From Edwardsiella tarda ATCC 15947 = NBRC 105688 (lineage in GTDB: Bacteria; Pseudomonadota; Gammaproteobacteria; Enterobacterales; Enterobacteriaceae): DNA of 64,000 bases. The translations under genes were made by a program, and so were the position numbers. Positions within the stretch are counted from its first letter, which is position 1; each line of letters starts with the position of its first letter. Below are positions 1 through 9,584 of this stretch, piece by piece. The stretch spans positions 992,001 to 1,056,000 of the forward strand of contig NZ_CP084506.1 in the NCBI RefSeq assembly GCF_003113495.2, read 5' to 3'. The notes beneath the pieces were generated by a model, which made no database searches, had not been told where the DNA came from, and saw nothing but the letters and a program-made list of their open reading frames with translations.

Positions 1-262
1 CATCATGGGTATCTTCGTCATCGGGGCGTTGTGCGCCACCTTTATCCGCTTCAGTACCACGGCATCGATAGAGTTGGGCGGCAAGACGGTGGATCTCCAG
101 AGCGCCTTGTTCGACAAGATCATGCCAAACATGCTGCCGTTGCTGTTGGTCTTCTTTATGTTCCGCATGGTGAAGGGAACCGGCTTCTGGGCTAAGCCTC
201 CGGTGCTGATCTTCTCGACCTTGGCGGCCGGCGTCGTCGGCCACCTGATGGGTATTCTGTAA
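1..262 (+). CDS. PTS mannose-family IID component, C-terminal part (partial)
   Basis: The 5' end is cut off by the window; the frame is open from base 2 to the stop at 260-262. The visible ~86 residues have hydrophobic segments (IFVIGALCATFI; LLLVFFMFRM; LIFSTLAAGVVGHLMGIL) and end in the GHLMGIL-type tail usual for IID subunits of mannose/fructose/sorbose/N-acetylgalactosamine PTS permeases. With IIC, this membrane subunit moves the sugar while it is phosphorylated by IIB/IIA. The next gene is the matching IIA, and a deacetylase and uronyl hydrolase follow, so the imported sugar is probably an amino-sugar-containing disaccharide. The family call is firm; the substrate is inferred. Confidence 0.8.
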   Translation, partial: IMGIFVIGALCATFIRFSTTASIELGGKTVDLQSALFDKIMPNMLPLLLVFFMFRMVKGTGFWAKPPVLIFSTLAAGVVGHLMGIL

Positions 263-268
263 TCGTCG

Positions 269-298
269 CTCCCCGCGCCATCATCGATGGGCGGGGAG
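269..298 (+). other. Intercistronic hairpin between PTS IID and IIA genes
   Basis: The outer arms ctccccgc (269-276) and gcggggag (291-298) pair perfectly, and an inner 5-bp stem (78-82 of the 200s with 286-290) extends the structure. Only three T follow, so it is probably a weak terminator or an mRNA-processing/stability element that lowers expression of the distal genes. Confidence 0.5.
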
Positions 299-330
299 TT
301 TACCAATGAGTCAGTTGTAAGGGTTATTCC

Positions 331-771
331 ATGATTGGTCTTGTCATTTCCGGTCACATCCACTTCGCTAGCGGCATGGCTTCTGCCGTACGGGCCATCG
401 CCGGCGAACAGCCGCAGATGCGTTTTATCGATTTTGTTGAGTCCATGTCTACCGACGATCTGGAGGCCGCCTTGCGCCAGGCCGCCGATGAGGTGGATGG
501 GGGCGAAGGTGTCCTGTTCCTGACCGACCTGCCGGGGGGATCGCCCTGTAATCGTGCGCTGAATGTGCTGATGAGCCGTGACGGCGTTGAGGTGTTAGCC
601 GGGGTCAACCTGCCGATGATCGCCAACGCCGCCTTCGAGCGCGATGGTGCCACGCTGGCGGAGTTGGTGGCGATCCTGCAAGAGATCGGCGCCAGCAGCG
701 TACAGAATATGCGTCAGACGCTGGAAGCCGCGATGGCCCCCGTCGAATGCGAAGCGAGCGACGGACTGTAA
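331..771 (+). CDS. PTS mannose-family IIA component (AgaF-like)
   Basis: A 146-residue cytosolic protein starting MIGLVISGHIHFASGM. The His in the GH motif (His9) matches the phosphorylated histidine near residue 10 of IIA-Man/AgaF proteins. LFLTDLPGGSPCN near residue 65 is the conserved domain core of this superfamily (ManX-type TDLxGGSPxN). It passes phosphate from HPr to the IIB subunit, whose gene must lie upstream of the window. It follows the IID gene by 68 bp and is followed at once by the deacetylase gene, consistent with one operon for uptake and processing of an N-acetylated sugar. Closest in style to the AgaF/galactosamine branch, but substrate assignment from sequence alone is weak. 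Confidence 0.85.
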   Translation: MIGLVISGHIHFASGMASAVRAIAGEQPQMRFIDFVESMSTDDLEAALRQAADEVDGGEGVLFLTDLPGGSPCNRALNVLMSRDGVEVLAGVNLPMIANAAFERDGATLAELVAILQEIGASSVQNMRQTLEAAMAPVECEASDGL

Positions 772-772
772 G

Positions 773-1930
773 ATGATGCCGATTGCCTATCTGGCCGACC
801 GGGTCTTTACCCCGCACGGCATAGAGCGCGATGTCGCCGTAGTGGTCGAGGATGGCATCATCACCGCTGTCGGGTCGTCGATCCCCTCGGGCGTCCAGGT
901 GGTGCGCTTGGCCGGTCATACGCTATGGCCGGGATTGATCGACATTCATATTCATGGTCGTGCCGGCGCCAATGTGATGGATGCGACACCGCAGGCACTA
1001 CAAACCATCGCCGATGCCTTACCGCAGTGTGGGGTGGTGGCGTGGGTGGGTACCACCGTCAGTGCGCCACAGCAGGATGTCTGCCAGGCGCTGCAACAGG
1101 TCGGGGCGTTTATCGCCGCCGGGCAACGGCAGGGTGCCCGCTTATTGGGTAGCTTCCTTGAGGGGCCACATTTTACCGCACCTTATCGGGGGTCTCATCC
1201 CGAGACCTTCCTGTGTGAACCGGATGCCGATGCGCTAGAGGCGTTGTGGCAGGCCAGTGATGGCACCCTGCTACGTGCCGCGCTGGCGCCCGAATCGGAG
1301 ACGGCTCTGCAAGCCATCGCCTGGTGGCGCGCGCGCGGCGTCAAGGTGGGCGTTGCCCATACCGCGGCCAGTTTTTCTCAGGTTCAGCGCGCCCATGCCT
1401 TGGGCGCCGATTGCGGCGTTCATCTGTATAACGGCATGTCTGGGTTGCATCATCGTGAGCCGGGTTGCTGTGGGGCGGTGCTGTATCTGGATATGCTGGC
1501 GGAGTTGATCGCCGATGGGATCCACGTTCATCCGGTGATGCTCAACTTGGCTTATCGTAGCAAGGGCTATCATCACATCGCCCTGATCACCGACTGTATG
1601 CGTGCCGGTGGACTGGGTGAGGGGCGTTATCGACTCGGTGCTCAGGAGATCACCGTGCGTAACGGCGAGGCGCGCACCGACGATGGATCGTTGGCGGGCA
1701 GTACCTGTAGCCTGGATCAGGCGGTACGCAACATGATCAATCTGGCGGGCGTTCCGGCGTGGGAAGCCGTGCAGATGGCTTCGGCGGTACCGGCCGCCTA
1801 CCTCGGTCTGACGGAGCGTTTGGGTGAGATCCGCGCCGGTGCACTGGCAAACTTTACCGTGGTCGATGAGGCGATGACGGTTGTCGAGACCTATATCAAC
1901 GGTGAGTGCGCCTACCGGCGTTCGGCCTGA
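773..1930 (+). CDS. N-acetylglucosamine/N-acetylgalactosamine-6-phosphate deacetylase (NagA/AgaA-like)
   Basis: 385 residues if started at ATG 773, one base after the IIA stop codon (ATG 776 is an alternative). An amidohydrolase-fold enzyme that removes acetate from GlcNAc-6-P or GalNAc-6-P. The metal and catalytic residues of E. coli NagA (E131, H195, H216, D273) appear at almost the same positions: E130 in LEGPHF, H196 in GVAHTA, H217 in VHLYNGM and D274 in ITDCM. The N-terminal DIHIHGRAGANVMDAT motif is nearer to the AgaA style. Close coupling to the PTS IIA gene suggests that it acts on the phosphorylated product of uptake or of the uronyl hydrolase. The frame stays open upstream inside the IIA gene, but that extension has no family similarity. 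Confidence 0.9.
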   Translation: MMPIAYLADRVFTPHGIERDVAVVVEDGIITAVGSSIPSGVQVVRLAGHTLWPGLIDIHIHGRAGANVMDATPQALQTIADALPQCGVVAWVGTTVSAPQQDVCQALQQVGAFIAAGQRQGARLLGSFLEGPHFTAPYRGSHPETFLCEPDADALEALWQASDGTLLRAALAPESETALQAIAWWRARGVKVGVAHTAASFSQVQRAHALGADCGVHLYNGMSGLHHREPGCCGAVLYLDMLAELIADGIHVHPVMLNLAYRSKGYHHIALITDCMRAGGLGEGRYRLGAQEITVRNGEARTDDGSLAGSTCSLDQAVRNMINLAGVPAWEAVQMASAVPAAYLGLTERLGEIRAGALANFTVVDEAMTVVETYINGECAYRRSA

Positions 1931-2067
1931 CGCGTGATGAGCCGGGCCTGAGTACCGGTTCGATACATGATAACCAGGGAGGGTCATGCCCGGCATGGCC
2001 ACCACTAATCGGAGGCCCGCAGGGGAGTCGCCAGTTGCTGGCGCGCGGGCCCAGTGAGGATAATGCA

Positions 2068-3117
2068 ATGAATGCGATAACACGTGAAGAGATCCTGGCT
2101 GACATGTTGCGGGTGTACCGCTATCAGGCGGCCAACCAGACACGCAGTGTGGTACGCCGCAGCGGCAAGACGCGTTTCATTAAGGATACCGATTGGGAGC
2201 GCGGCGTATTTTGGTCCTGCGTCGCCGCCGCCTGGCAGGCGACCGGCGATCAGTGCTATCTCGATGGAGTGATGAACTACACGCTGCACACCGGTTTCCG
2301 TACCGGCCCTAATGCCCGCTTCGCCGACGACATGGTGTGCTGCCAGGCCTATTTGGATGTCTATTCCCAGGTCGAGCAGCCGGAGGCTCTGGAGCCGACC
2401 ATCAAGGCGCTGGGTCAGATGGTGGATGAGCCGCGTCCCGGTCGTGAAGATTGGTGGTGGTGTGACGCGCTGTTCATGGCACCGCCGGCCTTCGCCGCGC
2501 TGAGTGCGCGCACTGGCGATAGCCGCTACGTCGACTATATGGATGTCGCCTTCTGGGATGCGGTCGACCATCTGTACGATCCTGAGAGTGGCCTATTCTA
2601 TCGCGATTACCGCTACATTCCCGACGGGCAGGGCGGTGAGTTGCGGGAAGAAAATGGTGAGAAAGTATTCTGGAGCCGAGGTAACGGTTGGGTGTTGGCG
2701 GCGGTACCGCGCATCTTGGCACACCTGCCGGCGGATCATCCGAGTCGTGCGCGCTATCTGGCGTTGTTCGGCGATCTGGCGGAGACGATCAGTGACTACC
2801 AGCAGGCCGATGGCATGTGGCGCACCAGTATGCGTGATCCCGAGCGCTTCCCGGCGGCGGAGAGCAGCGCCACGGCGTTGTTCTGCTATGGCTTAGCCTG
2901 GGGCATCGCGCAGGGGTTGCTGGCACGTGAGCGCTACCAGCCGATCGTCGAGCGTGCCTGGGCGGCATTACATGGCTGTATCCAGCCTAATGGCATGCTG
3001 GGCTGGGTGCAGTTGCCCGCCTTCAACCCGCGCGATGTGCAGGCGCAGCACAACATCGATTACGGTGCCGGTGCCTATCTGCTGGCGGGGTGTGCGATGT
3101 TGGATCTGTACGCCTGA
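2068..3117 (+). CDS. GH105-family unsaturated uronyl hydrolase
   Basis: 349 residues from ATG 2068, which has a gagga-type ribosome site just upstream. No signal peptide, so cytosolic. The (alpha/alpha)6-barrel signature of GH105 is clear: DWWWCDALFMAPP around 128-140 and VFWSRGNGWVLA around 208-219. Asp133 and Asp88 correspond to the catalytic and supporting Asp of YteR (D143, D88). The family hydrates the double bond of 4,5-unsaturated uronic acids left by polysaccharide lyases and so splits the disaccharide. In this operon the expected substrate is a PTS-imported unsaturated uronyl-hexosamine (chondroitin- or hyaluronan-like), though most characterised GH105 enzymes act on rhamnogalacturonan or ulvan products. 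GH88 is the alternative; the motifs favour GH105. Confidence 0.88.
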   Translation: MNAITREEILADMLRVYRYQAANQTRSVVRRSGKTRFIKDTDWERGVFWSCVAAAWQATGDQCYLDGVMNYTLHTGFRTGPNARFADDMVCCQAYLDVYSQVEQPEALEPTIKALGQMVDEPRPGREDWWWCDALFMAPPAFAALSARTGDSRYVDYMDVAFWDAVDHLYDPESGLFYRDYRYIPDGQGGELREENGEKVFWSRGNGWVLAAVPRILAHLPADHPSRARYLALFGDLAETISDYQQADGMWRTSMRDPERFPAAESSATALFCYGLAWGIAQGLLARERYQPIVERAWAALHGCIQPNGMLGWVQLPAFNPRDVQAQHNIDYGAGAYLLAGCAMLDLYA

Positions 3118-3137
3118 TCGACCCAGGATGACACATG

Positions 3138-3165
3138 ACGCCCGGCTTTGGTCGGGCGTTCTTTC
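3138..3165 (+). terminator. Rho-independent terminator after the GH105 gene
   Basis: Stem acgcccg/cgggcgt (3138-3144 with 3153-3159), loop of 8, then ttctttc. It ends the PTS-deacetylase-hydrolase transcript. The 144 bp before the next gene must therefore hold a promoter for the sulfatase pair. Confidence 0.75.
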
Positions 3166-3309
3166 GCCAACTTTCGTTACAGGTGTACGCTAGACACTAT
3201 TCCGGATCTTTTCACTTTCGATTTTTTTCGATACTGTGATTTTACGCAGCGTATCTTTGCTTTCTCTTTCGTAAAATAAGAAACATCGTTTTAAATTGGG
3301 GTGTTTCTC

Positions 3310-4542
3310 ATGTCGCGTTCTCCCTCTGCGCCGCAAGCTCATTTTCATATGATGGCCAAGCCGGCGAGTTATCGTTGTAACTTGCGCTGTAGTTACTGCT
3401 TCTACCTGGAGAAGGAGGAGGTGGTGCCGCAACAGGCGGGCGCGCGCGCGGCGGAGACGATGAGCGATGCCACGCTGCGCCGCTATGTGCGCGACTATAT
3501 TCAGTCGCATGCGGGCGAACAGGTCGACTTCGCCTGGCAGGGTGGCGAACCGATGCTCGCGGGATTGCCGTTTTATCAGAAGGCGGTGGAGTACCAGAAG
3601 AAGTATGCCGACGGCAAGACTATCACCAACAGCTTCCAGACTAACGGTATCGCCATCAATAGCCAGTGGGCCGATTTCTTCGCCGAGCAGCAGTTTCTGA
3701 TCGGCGTCTCGGTGGATGGATTAGCCGCGGTGCATAACCGCTACCGTATCGCCGCACAGGGGCAACCCACCTTCGATCGTGTCTGTCGTGCCATCGAAAC
3801 CTTGCGTCATCATCAGGTGGAGTTCAATACCCTGACGGTGGTGAATGATCAGAACTGGGATAAAGGGCGTCAGACCTATGAAGCGCTCAAGGCGCTGGGG
3901 TCGACGTTCATGCAGTTTATTCCGCTGGTGGAGGTCGATGCGTCCATCGGCTGCGGCCAGGGGCGTCACTATTCGCCGCCCGCCTCACCGACGATGGCGC
4001 CCTTCAGCGTACCGGCGCACGGTTACGGTCAATTTATGAGTGACGTCTTCGACGCCTGGGTTACGCAGGATGTGGGGCGTTATTACGTGCGGGAGTTCGA
4101 CAGTCTGCTTGGGGTATGGATGGGCTATCCCGCCTCGACCTGTGTACAGGCGGCGACCTGCGGACAGGCATTGATCATCGAGGCCAGCGGCGATATTTAC
4201 AGCTGCGACCATTTCGTCTATCCCGCCAACCGCTTGGGCAATATCGCCGATACGTCGTTGCTAAAGCTGGCGACGTCGGCGCGTCAGCAGCGTTTCGGCC
4301 AGGCTAAGCAGGATAAGTTGACGACGCGCTGCCAACAGTGTCCGGTGCGTCCTCTCTGCCATGGCGGCTGCCCGAAACATCGCCTCATTGGCTTGCCCGA
4401 TGAGCGTCAGCGGCACAACTATCTGTGCCCCTCCTACTTGCACTTTTTTACTCATACCGCCCAGGCGATGCAGATGATGCAGGCGGTGATCCGACGCGGC
4501 GGTGTGGCGGCGGATGTGATGCCTTTACTTAAGCATGCATAA
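3310..4542 (+). CDS. Anaerobic sulfatase-maturating radical SAM enzyme (anSME)
   Basis: 410 residues from ATG 3310; a GTG at 3301 lies in frame but overlaps the ggggtg ribosome site. The radical SAM motif CNLRCSYC (C23, C27, C30) binds the SAM-cleaving 4Fe-4S cluster. A Cys-rich SPASM region near the C-terminus (CxxCPVRPLCHGGCPKHR) holds the auxiliary clusters. It oxidises the active-site Cys of a sulfatase to formylglycine without oxygen. The next gene, 14 bp downstream, is an exported sulfatase with a Cys-type CGPSR motif, so this is the maturase for that enzyme. Modification must occur before export. The family also includes Ser-type maturases, but the neighbour argues for Cys. Confidence 0.93.
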   Translation: MSRSPSAPQAHFHMMAKPASYRCNLRCSYCFYLEKEEVVPQQAGARAAETMSDATLRRYVRDYIQSHAGEQVDFAWQGGEPMLAGLPFYQKAVEYQKKYADGKTITNSFQTNGIAINSQWADFFAEQQFLIGVSVDGLAAVHNRYRIAAQGQPTFDRVCRAIETLRHHQVEFNTLTVVNDQNWDKGRQTYEALKALGSTFMQFIPLVEVDASIGCGQGRHYSPPASPTMAPFSVPAHGYGQFMSDVFDAWVTQDVGRYYVREFDSLLGVWMGYPASTCVQAATCGQALIIEASGDIYSCDHFVYPANRLGNIADTSLLKLATSARQQRFGQAKQDKLTTRCQQCPVRPLCHGGCPKHRLIGLPDERQRHNYLCPSYLHFFTHTAQAMQMMQAVIRRGGVAADVMPLLKHA

Positions 4543-4556
4543 TAACGGAGTTGGCA

Positions 4557-6173
4557 ATGACGTTTTTCAGTAGCAAGAAGAAGCAGTTGGCAGGGCTCGT
4601 CGCCGCTGCCTGCCTGTGCGGCGCCGCGACAGCTCAGGCCGCCCCGACGGCGGACAATAGCCGCCCCAATGTCCTGTTGGTGATCATGGATGACCTCGGG
4701 ACGGGGCAACTTGATTTTGCGTTAGAGGCGTTAGATCCCAAGGCGTTAGCGCAGCGCCCCGTCGCCGCCCGTTATCAGGGCGACCTGGATAAGATGATCG
4801 ATGCGGCGCGCCGAGCGATGCCGAATGTGGCGCAACTGGCGAACCAAGGGGTGAAGATGACTAACGCCTTCGTCGCCCATCCGGTGTGTGGACCGTCGCG
4901 TGCTGGCATCTTTACCGGCCGTTATCCGGCCAGCTTCGGCACCTACAGCAACGATGATGCACTGCTCGGCGTGCCATTGGATATCAAATTGCTACCGGCG
5001 TTGTTCCAAGAGAACGGCTACGCCACCGCCAATATCGGCAAGTGGCACAACGCGCGTATCGAAAAGAAAAACTATGTCGATAAGGCCGATCAGACCCGTG
5101 ACTATCACGACAACATGATCTCCATCAGCGCGCCGGGCTACGGGCCGGAAGAGCGTGGTTTCGACTACTCCTACAGCTATTACGCGTCCGGGGCGGCGCT
5201 GTGGAACTCACCGGCCATCTGGCAAAACGGTAAGAATATTGCCGCGCCGGGCTACCTGACGCATAACCTGACCAACGAAACCCTGAAGTTCCTCGATGAG
5301 AATAAGGGCAAACCCTTCTTTATCAGCTTGGCCTACAGCGTTCCGCATATCCCGCTAGAGCAGGCCTCACCGGCGCGCTATATGGACAAGTTCCAGACCG
5401 GTAACGTCGAGGCGGATAAATATTTCGCCGCCATTAATGCTGCAGATGAAGGTATCGGTGAGATCATCGCCCGTCTGAAGGCCTTGGGTGAGTTGGATAA
5501 TACGCTGATTTTCTTTATCTCCGATAATGGAGCGGTGCATGAGTCGCCGATGCCGCTCAACGGGATGGATCGGGGTTTCAAGGGGCAGATGTTTAACGGT
5601 GGGGTGCATGTTCCCTTCGTCGCCTACTGGCCGAAACATATCCCGGCCGGGACACAGAGCAACGTGATGGTCAGCGCCATCGACATTCTGCCGACCGCGC
5701 TGAAGGCCGCCGGGATCACCATTCCCGCTAGCATGAAGGTGGATGGGCGCGACATCATGCCGCAGCTGAGCGGCAAGGCGCAGACCTCACCGCACCGCTA
5801 TCTGTACTGGGCCGGACCGGGCGCCAAGCATTACAGCGAAGAGAACCAGCCGTTCTGGTTCGACTACTGGAAGTGGATCAGCTATGAGGCCCCGCAGCCG
5901 CCGAAGAACCCGAACCTGGAGAAGCTCTCGCCCTCATCTTGGGCGGTACGCGACGGGGAGTGGACGCTCTACTTCTATGACGACGGTAGCGATAAGGTCC
6001 AGTTGTTCAACGATCGCCTCGACCCGGCGGAATCCCAGGATCTGTCGGCTAAGTATCCACAGCGCGTGGCCGAGATGAAGGCCGCCTACCATGAGTGGAT
6101 CAAGACCAAGCCGAAGCCGGTCGCCTGGGGCCAGGATCGCTACCATATCTTGGAGCAGTCGGCCCGCAGTTAA
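4557..6173 (+). CDS. Exported Cys-type sulfatase
   Basis: 538 residues from ATG 4557 (aacggag 6-12 bases upstream). The N-terminus has a signal peptide (KKK, hydrophobic stretch, ATAQA cleavage near 28). Metal ligands DD at 45-46 in VIMDDLG, the formylglycine motif CGPSRAGIFTGR with Cys111, GKWH near 159 and ISDNGA near 322 are all present, so the S1 sulfatase fold is intact. About 30 extra residues (roughly 50-85) lie between DDLG and the PNVAQLA segment compared with common S1 sulfatases. It would remove sulfate from an oligosaccharide in the periplasm before PTS uptake. The substrate is inferred from the uronyl hydrolase and amino-sugar deacetylase nearby. Confidence 0.93.
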   Translation: MTFFSSKKKQLAGLVAAACLCGAATAQAAPTADNSRPNVLLVIMDDLGTGQLDFALEALDPKALAQRPVAARYQGDLDKMIDAARRAMPNVAQLANQGVKMTNAFVAHPVCGPSRAGIFTGRYPASFGTYSNDDALLGVPLDIKLLPALFQENGYATANIGKWHNARIEKKNYVDKADQTRDYHDNMISISAPGYGPEERGFDYSYSYYASGAALWNSPAIWQNGKNIAAPGYLTHNLTNETLKFLDENKGKPFFISLAYSVPHIPLEQASPARYMDKFQTGNVEADKYFAAINAADEGIGEIIARLKALGELDNTLIFFISDNGAVHESPMPLNGMDRGFKGQMFNGGVHVPFVAYWPKHIPAGTQSNVMVSAIDILPTALKAAGITIPASMKVDGRDIMPQLSGKAQTSPHRYLYWAGPGAKHYSEENQPFWFDYWKWISYEAPQPPKNPNLEKLSPSSWAVRDGEWTLYFYDDGSDKVQLFNDRLDPAESQDLSAKYPQRVAEMKAAYHEWIKTKPKPVAWGQDRYHILEQSARS

Positions 6174-6184
6174 GTTTTGTATCG

Positions 6185-6214
6185 GGGCAGCGTGGTGTGC
6201 GCTGCCCTTTTTTT
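6185..6214 (+). terminator. Rho-independent terminator after the sulfatase gene
   Basis: Perfect 8-bp stem gggcagcg/cgctgccc (6185-6192, 6200-6207) followed by seven T. It lies only 12 bases after the sulfatase stop and 27 before the DUF2264 start, so the DUF2264 gene depends on read-through or a promoter inside this short gap. Confidence 0.85.
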
Positions 6215-6240
6215 GACTTTTTTTCAGCGAAGGAACCGAA

Positions 6241-7731
6241 ATGGCGCAAAAGAAAATCGACGGCGCGCCGCGTCCGATCATCCCTTATGAACATCCCGAT
6301 GCGCAGATGTATCTGCGTCTGTTGCGTGAACGCTTGGTCCGGCTGCGCTGGCGTAAGCGTGCCTATACGCGTAACGATGCCGCGCTGCGCGCCTGTTTCG
6401 CCGATGATAGCCAGCCGCTGGAACAGCAGTGTGACATGCTGGTGCGCTACGTCGCCGAGGCCTTCGATCATTATGCGGTGTGGGACTACAGCCACGCCTA
6501 CTACCCAGGGCGCCCCAGCCAACAGAATGCACGCACCGATGCGATGGAGGGATGCAGTCGGGTACTGCCGACGCTGGCGGCCTGGTTGCATGGTGCAGTC
6601 AGCCAGGCGCGGGGCAGTGTGCTGAGCGGATTGAATGGTCAACGTTGGGATATCGCCGATCTGTTGAGTCGGGCGTTTCTGGCCGGTACCGACCCGGCCC
6701 ACCCCGGCTATTGGGGGACGTTACACGATTACGACCAGCGCATCTGTGAGAGTGCCGATCTGGCGTTGGCACTCTGGCTGAGTAAGCGCTGGGTGTGGGC
6801 GCGTTACGATGCTCGCCAGCGTGAACAAGTCCTGGCTTGGTTCGCGCAGGTACCGGCACGCCAAACCGTCGATAATAACTGGCATCTGTTCGGGTTAACG
6901 GTCGAGATGGTATTACGCGATCTGCGCGGTGAGGGGGAGGTCGATCAGCAAAAATACCAACGTATTAAGGAATTCCATGTCGGCGAAGGCTGGTTCCGTG
7001 ATGGTGCACGCGGTAACTATGACTATTACAACGCCTGGGGTTTCCATTACTCCCTGTATTGGCTAAATCAGATCGATCCGCAATTCGATCAGGCCTTTAT
7101 TCAGCAGACATTGCAGCAGTTTAACGCGGGTTATCGCCATCTGCTGACCCCGCAAGGCATCGCCTTCTTCGGACGTAGCGCCTGTTATCGGCTGGCCGCC
7201 GCCGCGCCACTCCTGGCTGAGGCCAGTCAGGCGCCATCCCCCGCCACCCTTGGCCTGGCCAAGCGCGCATTGGCGGTGACGCTACGTTACTTCATCGCCA
7301 ATGGTGCGATGCGTGCCGGTGCGCCGACTCAGGGGCTATTTGCCGATGATGCGCGCCTGGTGGACAACTACAGTGGACCGGCCAGTAGCTTCTGGTCGCT
7401 GCGCGCCTTGAATATTGCCTTGTACAGCGCGCCCCAGAATGGATTGTGGCAGGCGCAGGAGCAACCGTTGCCGATCGAGCAGCACGATTTCTCCCTACGT
7501 ATCGAGGAGACGGGGATGCAACTGTTCGGGTGCCGTGAGACGGGCGAAAGTGTGGTGCTGTTTCGCCATGATTATACCCAGACGCAGACCCCGCTTAGCC
7601 GCCGCTTGAGCCGTCAACGTCCTTGGCAGTGGTTGTTGGAGAGTCTGACGGGACGCGCCGAGCGGCCGAAAAACAACCTGTTGCGTAAAGGCGTCACCTG
7701 CTATAGCTCGAAAATGGATCTTTACTTTTAG
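6241..7731 (+). CDS. DUF2264-family protein
   Basis: 496 residues from ATG 6241 with gaagga upstream; no signal peptide. Recognised from the DUF2264 pattern: YPGRPSQQNARTDAMEGCSR near 83-102, DNNWHLFGLTVEM near 216-228 and the Tyr/Asp-rich GWFRDGARGNYDYYNAWGF near 250-268. The fold is predicted to be an alpha/alpha toroid like polysaccharide lyases and uronyl hydrolases, and the family sits often in polysaccharide-utilisation loci. No biochemical role is established as far as I know. Its place between sulfatase and aldolase suggests a second carbohydrate-cleaving step. The last ~60 residues are Arg-rich. Family sure, function unknown. Confidence 0.8.
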   Translation: MAQKKIDGAPRPIIPYEHPDAQMYLRLLRERLVRLRWRKRAYTRNDAALRACFADDSQPLEQQCDMLVRYVAEAFDHYAVWDYSHAYYPGRPSQQNARTDAMEGCSRVLPTLAAWLHGAVSQARGSVLSGLNGQRWDIADLLSRAFLAGTDPAHPGYWGTLHDYDQRICESADLALALWLSKRWVWARYDARQREQVLAWFAQVPARQTVDNNWHLFGLTVEMVLRDLRGEGEVDQQKYQRIKEFHVGEGWFRDGARGNYDYYNAWGFHYSLYWLNQIDPQFDQAFIQQTLQQFNAGYRHLLTPQGIAFFGRSACYRLAAAAPLLAEASQAPSPATLGLAKRALAVTLRYFIANGAMRAGAPTQGLFADDARLVDNYSGPASSFWSLRALNIALYSAPQNGLWQAQEQPLPIEQHDFSLRIEETGMQLFGCRETGESVVLFRHDYTQTQTPLSRRLSRQRPWQWLLESLTGRAERPKNNLLRKGVTCYSSKMDLYF

Positions 7732-7812
7732 TTTCGCCGGACGGAGTCACACTTTTATTATCTTTTGAATGTTTTCTTTGTTTTATTTTGATGGTTAAAT
7801 GAAAGCATATGA

Positions 7813-8685
<873 letters not shown>

Positions 8686-8697
8686 GAGGAGAGCAGC

Positions 8698-9279
8698 ATG
8701 ACGAAGCGCGTTGCCGTATTGCTGGCACACGGTTTTGAAGAGGGGGAGGCGGTGGTGTTTATCGACATCATGCGTCGCCTGGATATTCAGGTGGAGATCC
8801 TCTCCTGCGAGGAGAGCCTGGCACTGAATAGCTATTTTGAGACCCCTATCCGAGCGGATGCGCTGCTGGCCGATCGCCAAGAGACGCTGTATGACGCAGT
8901 GATGATGCCGGGCGGGCCACAGGGTACCGATCGCCTTAATGCCAGCGCCATGGTCTTGGCTTTCTTGCGTCGCCATATCGCCGCCGACAAGTATATCTGT
9001 GCATTGTGCTCTTCCGGCGCCAAGGTCTTAGCGGCGCATGGCTTGCTGGAAGGTCGGCGTTATAGTACCGGGGATAAGTTGGCTGAGCGCTTTGCCGATG
9101 GCGAATATGTCGATCGTGACGTGGTGGTCGATGGGCGTTTCATCTCCGCCAAGGGGTTGGGTGTTAGCTTTGAATTCGCCTTTACGGTGGCGCGTCACCT
9201 CTTGGCCGACAATGTGGCCAAGGTCGATGCTCAGGCTAGCCATATCTATTTTCGGCGCTGGCCACTGTCTGAAGGGTAA
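8698..9279 (+). CDS. DJ-1/PfpI-family protein
   Basis: 193 residues, 12 bp after the aldolase with gagga before ATG 8698. The DJ-1 nucleophile elbow is ICALCSSGAKVL with Cys104, and the conserved Glu is E15/E16 in HGFEEGEA. Closest in layout to YajL/ThiJ, which have been described as chaperone, glyoxalase or deglycase enzymes. Next to an aldolase that makes triose phosphates, a role in handling reactive dicarbonyls is a reasonable guess, but not shown by the sequence. Same transcript as the aldolase; a strong terminator follows. Confidence 0.85.
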   Translation: MTKRVAVLLAHGFEEGEAVVFIDIMRRLDIQVEILSCEESLALNSYFETPIRADALLADRQETLYDAVMMPGGPQGTDRLNASAMVLAFLRRHIAADKYICALCSSGAKVLAAHGLLEGRRYSTGDKLAERFADGEYVDRDVVVDGRFISAKGLGVSFEFAFTVARHLLADNVAKVDAQASHIYFRRWPLSEG

Positions 9280-9319
9280 TTAATTGCCGAAGCGTTTTTA
9301 GGGGTTACTTTGACTGCGA

Positions 9320-9352
9320 CGGTATCACCGCAAGGTGATACCGTTTTTTTTT
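9320..9352 (+). terminator. Rho-independent terminator after the aldolase/DJ-1 genes
   Basis: Perfect 10-bp stem cggtatcacc/ggtgataccg (9320-9329, 9334-9343) with gcaa loop and nine T. Very strong. Confidence 0.95.
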
Positions 9353-9584
9353 GATTATGGCGCTATTCTTTCTTTTTATTTCTTTCGCTTGCTTTCTATT
9401 TAGTGCGGTTTTGTGATCGTGCGTAATAATATGAAACTTTAGTGCGCGTAGTATACCCCTACGCTAACGGCGGCCTCCGAACGTACCGGCGCTGTGCGGC
9501 GTCAATGCGCTATGGCCCGGGTGTCATGACGGCAATGCGCGGGTTACCCATCAGTCAATACTATGAAAAAGAGTTAAGGATACG
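9353..9584 (+). promoter_or_regulatory. Leader/promoter region of the KdgM-type porin
   Basis: AT-rich just after the terminator, then GC-rich to the ribosome site taagga (9575-9580). A TGTGA half-site occurs near 9414, but the matching TCACA half is missing, so a CRP site is not claimed. No open frame of note. Confidence 0.35.

Noticed and set aside
1271..2143. 290-codon minus-strand frame
   Set aside because: Antisense to the deacetylase and the start of the GH105 gene, which have complete catalytic motifs; the frame has no family match and follows from GC-rich codon bias.
9411..9427. CRP site upstream of the porin gene
   Set aside because: Only one TGTGA half-site; the second half does not match.
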